Source of the DNA: Zestomonas carbonaria
GTDB taxonomy: Bacteria > Pseudomonadota > Gammaproteobacteria > Pseudomonadales > Pseudomonadaceae
Length of the DNA: 35,923 nucleotides
Reading direction: 5' to 3'
Assembly: GCF_904061905.1 (NCBI RefSeq)
Contig: NZ_CAJFCI010000089.1
Coordinates: 1 to 35,923, forward strand
The position numbers and the translations under genes are program-made. Positions 1 to 7,310 of the stretch are shown here, one piece after another. Numbering within the stretch: the first letter of the stretch is position 1; every line of letters begins with the position of its first letter. The notes below the pieces were generated by a model. The model did not search any database. It saw only the letters and a list, made by a program, of their open reading frames with translations, and had not been told where the DNA came from.

Positions 1-98
1 AGCGGGTTGATCGCGGCACCGGGAATGCCGAACGCGGTGTCGATGCCCTCGCGACGCATCACCAGCACCGCGGCTTCGATTGCTCTCATTCTGGCCAT
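1..98 (-). CDS. gcl: Glyoxylate carboligase, 5' end only (gene runs off the window)
   Basis: Only the first 32 codons are in the window. They read MARMRAIEAAVLVMRREG and continue into FGIPGAAINP, which closely matches the N-terminus of glyoxylate carboligase (tartronate-semialdehyde synthase), a cytoplasmic ThDP- and FAD-dependent enzyme that joins two glyoxylates with loss of CO2 during glyoxylate, allantoin or hydroxypyruvate metabolism. The FG(I/V)PGAAINP stretch is the start of the ThDP pyrimidine-binding domain. A good AGGAG lies about 6 nt before the ATG at 98. The gene is divergent from the LysR gene at 211, so that regulator is the natural candidate for its control (inference). The catalytic regions are outside the window. 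Confidence 0.9.
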   Translation of the reverse strand, partial: MARMRAIEAAVLVMRREGIDTAFGIPGAAINP

Positions 99-210
99 TA
101 CGTTTCTCCTTCGAGCTAGTCGATATTTTTGTAATGGATGCCAGTCTGAATTAGGCTCTCCTCGCGTAGAACACCTAGAAATCAGTTTCTGTCGATATAA
201 AAGGTATCGA

Positions 211-1128
211 ATGGGTCGTTACACAGAGTTGCACAGCTTCGTCCAGGTCGCGCAGAAGGGCAGTTTCGCCGCCGCTGCCTTGAGCGAAGGAGTGACCCCG
301 GCGATTCTCGGCCGGCGCCTGGATGCGCTGGAGAAGCGCCTGGGCGTCAAGTTGATGCACCGTTCCACGCGCGGCCTGCGGCTGACCGAGCTGGGCGAGC
401 AGCTACTGGAGCGGGCGAAGCACCTGTTGCGCGAGTTCGACGAGATCGAGGCGGACATCAGCAGCAGTGGCTCCATGGTCAAGGGCAACCTGCTGGTCTC
501 GGCGCCGGCGTCCTTCGGCCGACGCCACGTCGCGCCGCACGCCATCGGCTTCCAGCGGCAGTTCCCCAATCTCAAGCTGGCCTTCAACCTGACCGACAGC
601 GTGGTCGACCTGGTCAGCGAAGGCTACGACATGAGCATCCGTATCGGTGGGATAACCGACCCCAACTACGTGGCGGTCAAGCTGTTCCCCAACCAGCGGG
701 TGGTGTGCGGCACGCCGGCATACTTCGCCCGGCACGGCACGCCGACCACGCTGGAGGAGCTGGCGGAGCACAACTGCCTGGCGTTCACCCTGCAGGGTGG
801 CCAGCAGCGGGGCTGGACCTTCCAGCGCGATGGCCGGCAGGTGGCGGTGAAGGTCGGCGGCAACCTGGCCTGCAACGACGGCGAGCTGCTGTTCGCCTGG
901 ATGCGCCAGGGGCTGGGCATCGGCTGGCGTTCGATCTGGGAGATCCAGAGCGAACTCAAGCGCGGCGAGCTGGTGACGGTGCTCGACGAGTTCGCCTTGC
1001 CCGACTACGACATCCAGGCGGTGTACCCGCAGCAGCGCTACCTGCCGGCCAAGGTGCGCTTCTTCATCGATTACCTGAAGGCCGTCTACAACGCTCCGGG
1101 CTACTGGGAGAAGACTCCGCCGCTTTGA
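211..1128 (+). CDS. LysR-family transcriptional regulator, divergent from gcl
   Basis: The protein has 305 residues, the usual LysR length. An N-terminal winged HTH (about residues 1-60, with VTPAILGRRLDALEKRLGVK as the recognition region) is followed by a type-2 periplasmic-binding-like effector domain (about 90-295). I chose the ATG at 211 because it starts the HTH at the normal distance and has AAGG 7 nt upstream; an upstream extension of the frame to position 7 would run through the divergent gcl gene. Placement head to head with gcl, sharing a 112-bp intergenic region, is the classic LysR arrangement and suggests it controls glyoxylate use. The effector is not predictable from sequence. 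It belongs to the subgroup whose C-terminus reads like DsdC/CrgA-type regulators (YPQQRYLPAKVRFFIDYL). Confidence 0.88.
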   Translation: MGRYTELHSFVQVAQKGSFAAAALSEGVTPAILGRRLDALEKRLGVKLMHRSTRGLRLTELGEQLLERAKHLLREFDEIEADISSSGSMVKGNLLVSAPASFGRRHVAPHAIGFQRQFPNLKLAFNLTDSVVDLVSEGYDMSIRIGGITDPNYVAVKLFPNQRVVCGTPAYFARHGTPTTLEELAEHNCLAFTLQGGQQRGWTFQRDGRQVAVKVGGNLACNDGELLFAWMRQGLGIGWRSIWEIQSELKRGELVTVLDEFALPDYDIQAVYPQQRYLPAKVRFFIDYLKAVYNAPGYWEKTPPL

Positions 1129-1174
1129 ATGCGCGAGCGGGATGTCCCGGCGACGCGACCTGCCACTCTCTCTT

Positions 1175-1208
1175 TAAGAAAGTCCTTATAGGTAAGTCGA
1201 AAATTTCC
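1175..1208. promoter_or_regulatory. Candidate operators upstream of the response regulator gene
   Basis: In the 231-bp gap before the response regulator gene there is TAAG-AAAGTC-CTTA (1175-1188), an inverted repeat with the same 14-bp form as RcsB-type boxes, followed at 1199-1208 by GAAAATTTCC. A near match to the latter, the perfect palindrome GGGAAATTTCCC, recurs in the leader of the pilin gene at 5662-5673. Both are AT-centred and sit where an autoregulating response regulator would bind. That they bind this regulator is inference only. Confidence 0.35.
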
Positions 1209-1359
1209 TGTCCATGCTCGATGAATGCCTGGTCGGACCAGGGGGCATTGGTCGATGGAACGCGCTGCCCGTTTCCCCGAATCGCCGTTTCTTCCTGACT
1301 GACCATTCCAGGTCGCCCTGCGGGGCGATCTTCGACTGCGTGTTGCCAGAGGAACGCGA

Positions 1360-1986
1360 ATGCCTAAAGTCCTGATCGTGGATGACCATCCATTCATACG
1401 TGCCAGCGTGAAGATGCTGCTCTCGCAGGAAGGTTTCGACGTCGTTGCCGAGACGGACAACGGCACCGACGCCGTGCGACTGGCTCGCGATCATCTGCCG
1501 GAGCTGATCGTGCTGGATATCGCCATTCCCAAGCTGGATGGCCTCAAGGTGATCAGCCGGCTCAACGGGCCGGCTTCCGCGATCAAGGTACTGGTGCTGA
1601 CGGCCCAGTCGCCGGAGCACTTCTCGATGCGCTGCATGAGGGCCGGAGCGGCAGGCTATGTCTCCAAGTCCGAAGACCTGGCGGAGCTGGGCAAGGCGGT
1701 GTCCGCCATCATGAATGGCTATGCCTACTTCCCCAACGTGTCGGTCAGTTCGGTCCGCAGGAGCGACTTCGTTTCCAGCGAGACCGAGCGCATCGCGTCG
1801 CTGTCGGATCGCGAGCTGTTGATCCTCCTGCAACTGGCGAGGGGCTTCAGCAACAAGGAGATCGGCGAGGCCATGCTGCTCAGCAACAAGACCATCAGCA
1901 CCTACAAGGCGCGGCTGATCGAGAAGCTGAGGGTGAAGTCCGTGGTAGGCCTGGCCGACCTGGCCAGGCGCAATGGCTTGATCTAG
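1360..1986 (+). CDS. NarL/FixJ-type response regulator (BvgA/EvgA/RocA-like) of the fimbrial locus
   Basis: The 208-residue protein has a receiver domain (about 1-118) followed by a LuxR/GerE helix-turn-helix (about 145-205). The receiver has the acidic pair D8/D9, the predicted phosphorylation site D53 (VLDIAIPK), T81 and K103 (GYVSK). The HTH reads LSDRELLILLQLARGFSNKE and then KTISTYKARLIEKL. A strong AGAGGAA precedes the ATG. The gene is followed 6 bp later by a hybrid sensor kinase of the BvgS/EvgS type, which is its obvious partner. By analogy with RocA1/RocS1 and RcsB/RcsC, which control cupC and cupD fimbriae in P. aeruginosa, it probably switches the fimbrial genes downstream. It is not in the same class as PvrR/RocR EAL regulators, since no EAL domain is present. 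Confidence 0.9.
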   Translation: MPKVLIVDDHPFIRASVKMLLSQEGFDVVAETDNGTDAVRLARDHLPELIVLDIAIPKLDGLKVISRLNGPASAIKVLVLTAQSPEHFSMRCMRAGAAGYVSKSEDLAELGKAVSAIMNGYAYFPNVSVSSVRRSDFVSSETERIASLSDRELLILLQLARGFSNKEIGEAMLLSNKTISTYKARLIEKLRVKSVVGLADLARRNGLI

Positions 1987-1992
1987 CCCCTC

Positions 1993-4900
1993 ATGGCCGG
2001 GCTCGCAAGCAGGCCGCTGCTGTCCGCATTGTTGTCGCTCATCCTCTGGTCCGGCTTCGCGATGGCCAGCCATGTGGCCGAGGAGGAGGCGCTGCGACTG
2101 TCCGGCCGCTCCGTCGTCGCCGGCTACCAGGTCGAGCTGAGCGACGACGATTGGCACTGGCTGCGGGAAAAACGATTCGTGCGCCTGGGGGTATCCACGC
2201 CGGACTATCCGCCGTTCGACATCGTCACCAACCGGAACGACTACGAAGGCATCACCGCCGATTACGCCGGCCTGCTGGGCGAGCTCCTGCACCTGCGCAT
2301 GGAGGCCAGGCGCTTTCCCTCCCGCAAGGCCGCGGTAGAAGCGCTCGAGCGCGGGGAAATCGACCTGCTGGGAACCAGCAGCGACTTCGAAGCGGCCGAA
2401 GCCGGGCTGGTGTTGTCCAGCCCTTACGTCGGGGACCAGCCGATCCTGGCCAGCCGCATCGGCGAAGACCTGGAGCTCAGTGCCGGGTTGGCGGGCATGC
2501 GGGTGGCGATGCTCGACCGCTATCGTTCGGAGCAGGTCCTCCGCGCGTTCTATCCCAAGGCCCGGTTGCAACGCTATCCCTCCACCCTGAGCGCCATGGG
2601 CGCGGTGGCTTTCGGCCAGGCGGACGTCTATCTGGGGGACGCCATCGGCGCCGGGCACCTGGTCGACTGGAGCTACCTGGGCAATATCCGGCTGGAGAAC
2701 TTCGCCCGCATGAAGGCCAGGGGATTTTCCTTCGCGTTGGCGCGCGGCGATTCACGCCTGGAGCGCCTGGTCAACCTGGCGCTGGAAGCCATTCCCCGGA
2801 GCGGACGGATGAGCATCCTGCAGCGCTGGGGAGCCGATGAGGTCAGCATCCACAACGACCAGCGCTTGCAGTTGAGCGCCGCGGAGCAACGCTGGCTGGA
2901 CAGGCATCCGAAGGTCCGGGTGGTGGTCAGCAGGAGCCTCCTGCCGTTCACCTTCCTCGATGAGCGGAACCGGCTCAGCGGCATCAGCGCCGACGTGCTG
3001 GACAGGATCAGCCGGCGCACCGGCCTGGAATTCGAGATCGGCGTCGCGCATTCCGGCCCGGTCGAGCGGATGATCGAGGCGGTCGTCACCGGCAAGGCCG
3101 ACATGCTGGCGGCCTTCACGCCGAGCCTGGAGCGGGAAAGCCAACTGAGCTTCACCCGTCCTTACTTCACCAACTCGTTCGTCCTCGTCACCCGCGACGC
3201 CCCCGACAGCCCGCTCGGCCTCGATGATCTCGCCGGCAAGCGCATCGCCTTGATCAAGGGCAACCTCCTGCGCGAATACCTGCGCGAGCACTACCCGGAG
3301 ATCCGTATCGTCGACGCGGCGGATGCCGAGGATGCCATCTCGATGGTGGCGGAAGGGCGGGTCGAGGCATCGGCCAACATGCTGATCGGGGCCCGCTACA
3401 TCATTGCCCGCGAGTATCCGGGCAGGCTGAAGATCGTCTCGATCGTGGGCAACGTGCCGGCGCAGATCGCCTTCGCCACCGGCCGTGGCTCGACCGAGTT
3501 GGTCTCGATCCTGAACAAGGCCCTGCTGAGCATCCCCCCGACCGAGATGGATGCCCTGACCAACCGCTGGCGTAGCCAGGTCGTGGTCGAGAACGGCTAT
3601 TGGCGCCGGTATCGCATGGCGATCATCCTGGGCTTCCTCGGCGCGGCCGCCTTGCTGTTGATCGCGTTGGGCCGCGACTTCTGCCTCCGGCGCCAGATCC
3701 GCAGGCGCGAGCGGGCCGAGCAGGCGCTGAACGATCAGATGGCGTTCATGCGCGTGCTGATCGACGGGATACCGCTGCCCGTCTACGTTCGCGATCGCCA
3801 GGGCCGGCTGATGGCCTGCAATCCCAGCTACCTGGATAGCCTCGGCGTACGGGACGACCGGGTCCTCGGCAAGCTGGCGGCCGAGAACCTGCTGACCGAC
3901 CTGGAGGAAGCTCGCGAGTATGACGCGCTGTACCAGCGCGTCATGGAGCAAGGCTTGTCGGAAGCCGGCGATCGTCGCCTGACGCTGGCCAGCGGCGAGG
4001 TGCTGGCCATCTACCATTGGGCCCGGCCGTATCTCGGGCGCGACGGCTCGGTCCAGGGCGTCATCGCCGGCTGGATGGATGTCAGCGAACGCCAGCGCCT
4101 GCTGGACGAACTGCGGGAGGCCAGGGACGAGGCCGAAGCCGCAAACCGTGCCAAGACGACCTTCCTCGCCACCATGAGCCACGAAATCCGCACCCCGATG
4201 AATGCGGTGATCGGCATGCTCGAACTGGCCCTGAAGAAGGCCGAGCAGGGCGTCCTGGATCGCTTCGCCCTGGACGTCGCCTCGGAGGCGGCGCGGGGTC
4301 TGCTCGACCTGATCGGCGACATCCTCGACATCGCCCGGATCGAGTCGGGGAAACTCTCCCTCGCGCCCGAGCGGGCCAACCTGCGGGCCCTGGTCGAATC
4401 CACCGTGCGGGTGTTCGACGGCCTGGCGAGGCAGAAACGCATCGCCCTGGTGTTCGATGCGGCCGGCGAGGCGGACCGGGACGTAGAGGTTGATCCGCTG
4501 CACTTCAAGCAGGTCCTCTCGAACCTGATCGGCAACGCGATCAAGTTCACCGACCAGGGCGAGGTGCGGGTGGCCTATCGCAGCCGGCCGCAGGTGGACG
4601 AGAACAGCCTGTCGGTGCGGCTGGAAATCGTCGACACCGGCCACGGTATCTCCAGCGAAGACCAGGCGCGCCTGTTTTCCCCGTTCTCCCAGGCCGGCGA
4701 CAACGGCATGTCGGCGCGCGGTGGCTCGGGGCTGGGCCTGGTCATCAGCCGTACGCTGTGCGAAATGATGGGCGGAGAGTTGCACCTGAGCAGCGAGATC
4801 GGCCGCGGGACGCGCATCGAGATCCTGCTCGACCTGCCGCTTCTGGAGCCGCTGGCGGACGAGCCGTTGGCGCCTCTCGGGCAGGTGCTGGAAGACGGGC

Positions 4901-5646
4901 CTCCCCTGGATGTGCTGGTCGTCGACGACTACCCGGCCAATCGCATGCTGCTCGCGCAGCAACTGGGCTATCTCGGGCACCGCGTCCAGGATGCCGGGGA
5001 CGGCGTCGACGCGCTGCGCATCTGGCGGCTGGGCCGCTTCGACGTGGTGATCACCGACTGCAACATGCCGACCATGAGCGGCTACGAACTGGCCAGGGCG
5101 ATCCGCGAACAGGAGCGGGCCAGCGGGGCGCCGCCCTGCCTGCTGATCGGCTTCACGGCCAATGCGCTGCCCGAGGAACGCCAGCGTTGCCTGGACGCGG
5201 GGATGGACGACTGCCTGTTCAAGCCGATCACCCTGCAGGACCTGCAGCGCCGGCTGGCCGGCATGGAGCCGTGGGCGGAAACGGACACGGAGGAGGGCGC
5301 AGGAGCATCGGCCGGGATGGGGCTGGGCCACCTCCAGCATCTCACCCGTGGCGACAACGAGGCGCTGAAAAGCCTCCTGGGCGAACTGGCCCGCAGCAAC
5401 CGCGAGGACCTGATCCGGCTGGCGGGTTGCGCGGCGAAACTGGACAGGCGCGGGCTGGCGGACCTGGCGCACGGGGTGAAGGGCAGTGCGCGGATCGTCA
5501 GGGACTCCCGCCTGGCCGCCGCCTGCGAACGGCTGGAACGGGCCTGCGGGCCAGGACATGACTCCGGGGAACTGGAAGCGGCGGTGGCCGAGTTGCGCGA
5601 GGCCATGCAGCGGCTTGGCGAACTGATCGACAGCCACCTGGATTGA
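1993..5646 (+). CDS. BvgS/EvgS-type hybrid sensor histidine kinase with two periplasmic Venus-flytrap domains
   Basis: This 1217-residue inner-membrane kinase carries, in order: a signal peptide (about 1-25); two tandem SBP_bac_3 Venus-flytrap sensor domains in the periplasm (about 60-280 and 305-530); one transmembrane helix (about 541-561); a PAS domain (about 580-700); a HisKA domain with phospho-acceptor H730 in MSHEIRTPMN; an HATPase domain with GSGLGL; a receiver domain with predicted D1022 (ITDCNMP); and a C-terminal Hpt domain with H1160 (LAHGVKGSA). This is the full four-step H-D-H-D phosphorelay of BvgS and EvgS, ending on the response regulator encoded just upstream. The start at 1993 has no good ribosome site, so translation is probably coupled to the upstream gene. 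Ligand unknown; two flytrap domains suggest a small periplasmic solute or direct stress sensing. Confidence 0.93.
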   Translation: MAGLASRPLLSALLSLILWSGFAMASHVAEEEALRLSGRSVVAGYQVELSDDDWHWLREKRFVRLGVSTPDYPPFDIVTNRNDYEGITADYAGLLGELLHLRMEARRFPSRKAAVEALERGEIDLLGTSSDFEAAEAGLVLSSPYVGDQPILASRIGEDLELSAGLAGMRVAMLDRYRSEQVLRAFYPKARLQRYPSTLSAMGAVAFGQADVYLGDAIGAGHLVDWSYLGNIRLENFARMKARGFSFALARGDSRLERLVNLALEAIPRSGRMSILQRWGADEVSIHNDQRLQLSAAEQRWLDRHPKVRVVVSRSLLPFTFLDERNRLSGISADVLDRISRRTGLEFEIGVAHSGPVERMIEAVVTGKADMLAAFTPSLERESQLSFTRPYFTNSFVLVTRDAPDSPLGLDDLAGKRIALIKGNLLREYLREHYPEIRIVDAADAEDAISMVAEGRVEASANMLIGARYIIAREYPGRLKIVSIVGNVPAQIAFATGRGSTELVSILNKALLSIPPTEMDALTNRWRSQVVVENGYWRRYRMAIILGFLGAAALLLIALGRDFCLRRQIRRRERAEQALNDQMAFMRVLIDGIPLPVYVRDRQGRLMACNPSYLDSLGVRDDRVLGKLAAENLLTDLEEAREYDALYQRVMEQGLSEAGDRRLTLASGEVLAIYHWARPYLGRDGSVQGVIAGWMDVSERQRLLDELREARDEAEAANRAKTTFLATMSHEIRTPMNAVIGMLELALKKAEQGVLDRFALDVASEAARGLLDLIGDILDIARIESGKLSLAPERANLRALVESTVRVFDGLARQKRIALVFDAAGEADRDVEVDPLHFKQVLSNLIGNAIKFTDQGEVRVAYRSRPQVDENSLSVRLEIVDTGHGISSEDQARLFSPFSQAGDNGMSARGGSGLGLVISRTLCEMMGGELHLSSEIGRGTRIEILLDLPLLEPLADEPLAPLGQVLEDGPPLDVLVVDDYPANRMLLAQQLGYLGHRVQDAGDGVDALRIWRLGRFDVVITDCNMPTMSGYELARAIREQERASGAPPCLLIGFTANALPEERQRCLDAGMDDCLFKPITLQDLQRRLAGMEPWAETDTEEGAGASAGMGLGHLQHLTRGDNEALKSLLGELARSNREDLIRLAGCAAKLDRRGLADLAHGVKGSARIVRDSRLAAACERLERACGPGHDSGELEAAVAELREAMQRLGELIDSHLD

Positions 5647-5661
5647 TCTCCGACGTTCGTT

Positions 5662-5673
5662 GGGAAATTTCCC
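5662..5673. promoter_or_regulatory. Perfect palindrome in the pilin gene leader
   Basis: GGGAAATTTCCC is a perfect 12-bp palindrome about 100 bp before the pilin start, in the 126-bp gap that separates the regulatory genes from the fimbrial genes. A similar sequence occurs before the response regulator gene. It is a plausible operator; no protein is assigned from sequence alone. Confidence 0.35.
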
Positions 5674-5772
5674 GCGAATCGCCAGGCATCGGACTACATA
5701 GGCGTCTGGCCCTCCCTGCCGAAGATGAACTCGCCGTATCCCATCCGCTCATTCTTCGCTCGGAGATAGACG

Positions 5773-6315
5773 ATGAATCGCCAGGCCCTAGCCCTTGCCA
5801 TCACTGCCGTTGCCAGCGCCCCGTTGGCCACCGCTGCCGATGGCACCATCCACTTCACTGGCAATGTGGTCAGCCAGACCTGCACCGTGGCCGTGAACGG
5901 CGTGGTCAGCCCCGCCGTCGCCACGGTCACCCTGCCGACCGTTTCCGCCAGCCAACTGGATTCCGCCGACAAGTCCGCCGGCACCACCAGCTTCGATATC
6001 CAGCTCAAGGATTGCGCCGGAACCGCGACGGCGGCGGCTGCCTTCTTCGAGTCCAGCAACAATGTGGACCCGGTCAGCGGCTACCTGCACAACGCCGACG
6101 GCACGGCCTCCAATGTCGCCTTGCGTCTGATCGACCGTGCCAGCGGCCAGGTCATCCGGGCTGGCAACGCCAACCAGAGGACCGGCAACACACTCGTCAA
6201 CATCGACGCGTCCGGCGCCGCCAACATGCCGTACGCCGTGGAATACGTGGCGCTTGGAACCAGCACCTCGGGCTCCGTCGTGAGCGCGGTGACCTTTTCG
6301 ATCGACTACGAGTAA
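5773..6315 (+). CDS. Major fimbrial subunit of a chaperone-usher pilus
   Basis: The 180-residue protein has a Sec signal peptide ending near PLATAADG, then a pilin domain of the type-1 fimbrial family. Typical features are DGTIHFTGNVVSQTCTV, two cysteines (SQTC and LKDC) spaced for the conserved disulfide that closes the incomplete Ig fold, and a C-terminal beta strand ending AVTFSIDYE with an aromatic penultimate residue recognised by the chaperone. It should polymerise by donor-strand exchange at the outer-membrane usher. CGGAG lies upstream of the ATG. It is the first and presumably most abundant product of the operon, and a strong hairpin follows its stop codon. Confidence 0.92.
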   Translation: MNRQALALAITAVASAPLATAADGTIHFTGNVVSQTCTVAVNGVVSPAVATVTLPTVSASQLDSADKSAGTTSFDIQLKDCAGTATAAAAFFESSNNVDPVSGYLHNADGTASNVALRLIDRASGQVIRAGNANQRTGNTLVNIDASGAANMPYAVEYVALGTSTSGSVVSAVTFSIDYE

Positions 6316-6319
6316 GTCC

Positions 6320-6344
6320 GGCTGCCGCGTCCGGCGCGGCAGCC
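6320..6344 (+). promoter_or_regulatory. Intercistronic hairpin between pilin and chaperone genes
   Basis: A perfect 10-bp stem GGCTGCCGCG / CGCGGCAGCC with a 5-nt loop (TCCGG) lies 4 nt after the pilin stop and ends 19 nt before the chaperone start. No T-run follows, so it is not an obvious intrinsic terminator. In pilus operons such hairpins usually protect the pilin message or partly attenuate read-through, giving excess major subunit; that role here is inferred. Confidence 0.6.
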
Positions 6345-6363
6345 GTTCCCTCCGAGGTGCGTC

Positions 6364-7251
6364 ATGACCTGCCGAAACGCTTTGCGCCGCCTGCTCTGGG
6401 GCGGCATGGCTCTGCTCGCCTGCGAACAGGCGCTGGCCGGGGTGGTGATCTCCGGCACCCGGGTGATCTACCCGGCCGACAAGAAAGAAGTCAACGTCAG
6501 GCTGAACAACAACGGCGCCCAGCCGGCGCTGGTCCAGGCCTGGATAGACAGCGGCGACGCCGAGGCCAGTCCCACCCAGTCGACGGCGCCGTTCCTGCTG
6601 TCGCCACCGGTATTCCGCCTGGATCCGGGCAAGGGCCAGACCCTGCGCCTGATGTTCAACGGCGCGCCGCTGCCCGGCGACCGGGAGTCGGTGTTCTGGC
6701 TGAACGCGCTGGAAATTCCGCCGAGGCCCAAGGCCCAGGAAAACCTGAACGTGCTGCACATGGCGTTCCGTTCGCGCATCAAGCTCTTCTACCGTCCGGC
6801 GCGACTCCCCGGCAGCCCGGACAAGGCCCCCGAGGGGCTGGCCTGGAAACTGGTCTCGCTGGAACTGGGCAAGGGCTATGCGTTGTGGGCGAACAACCCG
6901 AGCGCCTATCACGTCTCCCTGGTCGGCGTGGCCCTGGTGGACGGGGAGCGTCGCCATGCCAGCGAAGACGGCATGGTCGCTCCCCGCAAGACCCACCTGT
7001 TTCCCTTGCCTGAGCTGCGCCAGGCGCCGGGAGCGGATGCCCGGGTCGAGTTCGACGCGATCAATGACTACGGCGCGCTCAGGCGTATGAGCGTCCCGCT
7101 AGGGGTTGCCATCGATTCCGCCCCTCACCCCAACCCTCTCCCTAGGGGAGAGGGGGCGGAACAGCGTGGCGGGACAGTGCAGAGCCCGATGGTTCGCACT
7201 GATGCTCCCCTCTCCCTCCGGAGCGGGGCGCGCAGCCAGGGGCCGGGGTGA
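6364..7251 (+). CDS. Periplasmic fimbrial chaperone (PapD/FimC family), C-terminus extended by an inserted repeat
   Basis: The product should be a boomerang-shaped two-domain Ig chaperone that binds pilins in the periplasm and passes them to the usher. Signal peptide (about 1-26, ending EQALAG), then the G1/A1 strand region GVVISGTRVIYPADKKEVNV with the conserved R, and the family signature VFWLNALEIPP. The conserved K is in FRSRIKLFYRP. Domain 2 ends near RRMSVPLGVA (about residue 249), a normal length. The last ~45 residues (PHPNPLPRGEG onward) are translated from a 137-bp inverted-repeat element, whose end supplies the stop codon. The extension is unlikely to be folded and may or may not impair function. 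Confidence 0.9.
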   Translation: MTCRNALRRLLWGGMALLACEQALAGVVISGTRVIYPADKKEVNVRLNNNGAQPALVQAWIDSGDAEASPTQSTAPFLLSPPVFRLDPGKGQTLRLMFNGAPLPGDRESVFWLNALEIPPRPKAQENLNVLHMAFRSRIKLFYRPARLPGSPDKAPEGLAWKLVSLELGKGYALWANNPSAYHVSLVGVALVDGERRHASEDGMVAPRKTHLFPLPELRQAPGADARVEFDAINDYGALRRMSVPLGVAIDSAPHPNPLPRGEGAEQRGGTVQSPMVRTDAPLSLRSGARSQGPG

Positions 7252-7256
7252 GGGGC
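7120..7256. repeat. 137-bp MITE-like/REP-type element with terminal inverted repeats
   Basis: The element begins GCCCCTCACCCC and ends GGGGTGAGGGGC, a perfect 12-bp terminal inverted repeat. It contains an internal hairpin with a 9-bp stem (CCCTCTCCC / GGGAGAGGG) and a second GC-rich hairpin near its right end. Its translation, PHPNPLPRGEG, is a well-known signature of intergenic repeats in Pseudomonas and Xanthomonas genomes. It lies at the 3' end of the chaperone gene and provides that gene's stop codon. No clear target-site duplication is visible. It is presumably non-autonomous. Confidence 0.75.
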
Positions 7257-7310
7257 CGAAGTTGTCGTTGCAAGGCATGGCTTGGCTGGAACCAGGAGTG
7301 TTCACGATTG

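Noticed and set aside
1186..2658. 490-codon open frame on the minus strand over the response regulator and kinase genes
   Set aside because: It lies opposite clearly homologous genes, has no recognisable domain, and is explained by high GC at codon third positions. The same applies to 2752-5637, 7302-9281 and 16638-18749 on the minus strand and 12125-14053 and 32491-33717 on the plus strand.
6320..6344. Pilin-chaperone hairpin as an intrinsic terminator
   Set aside because: The stem is not followed by a T-run and lies within an evident operon.
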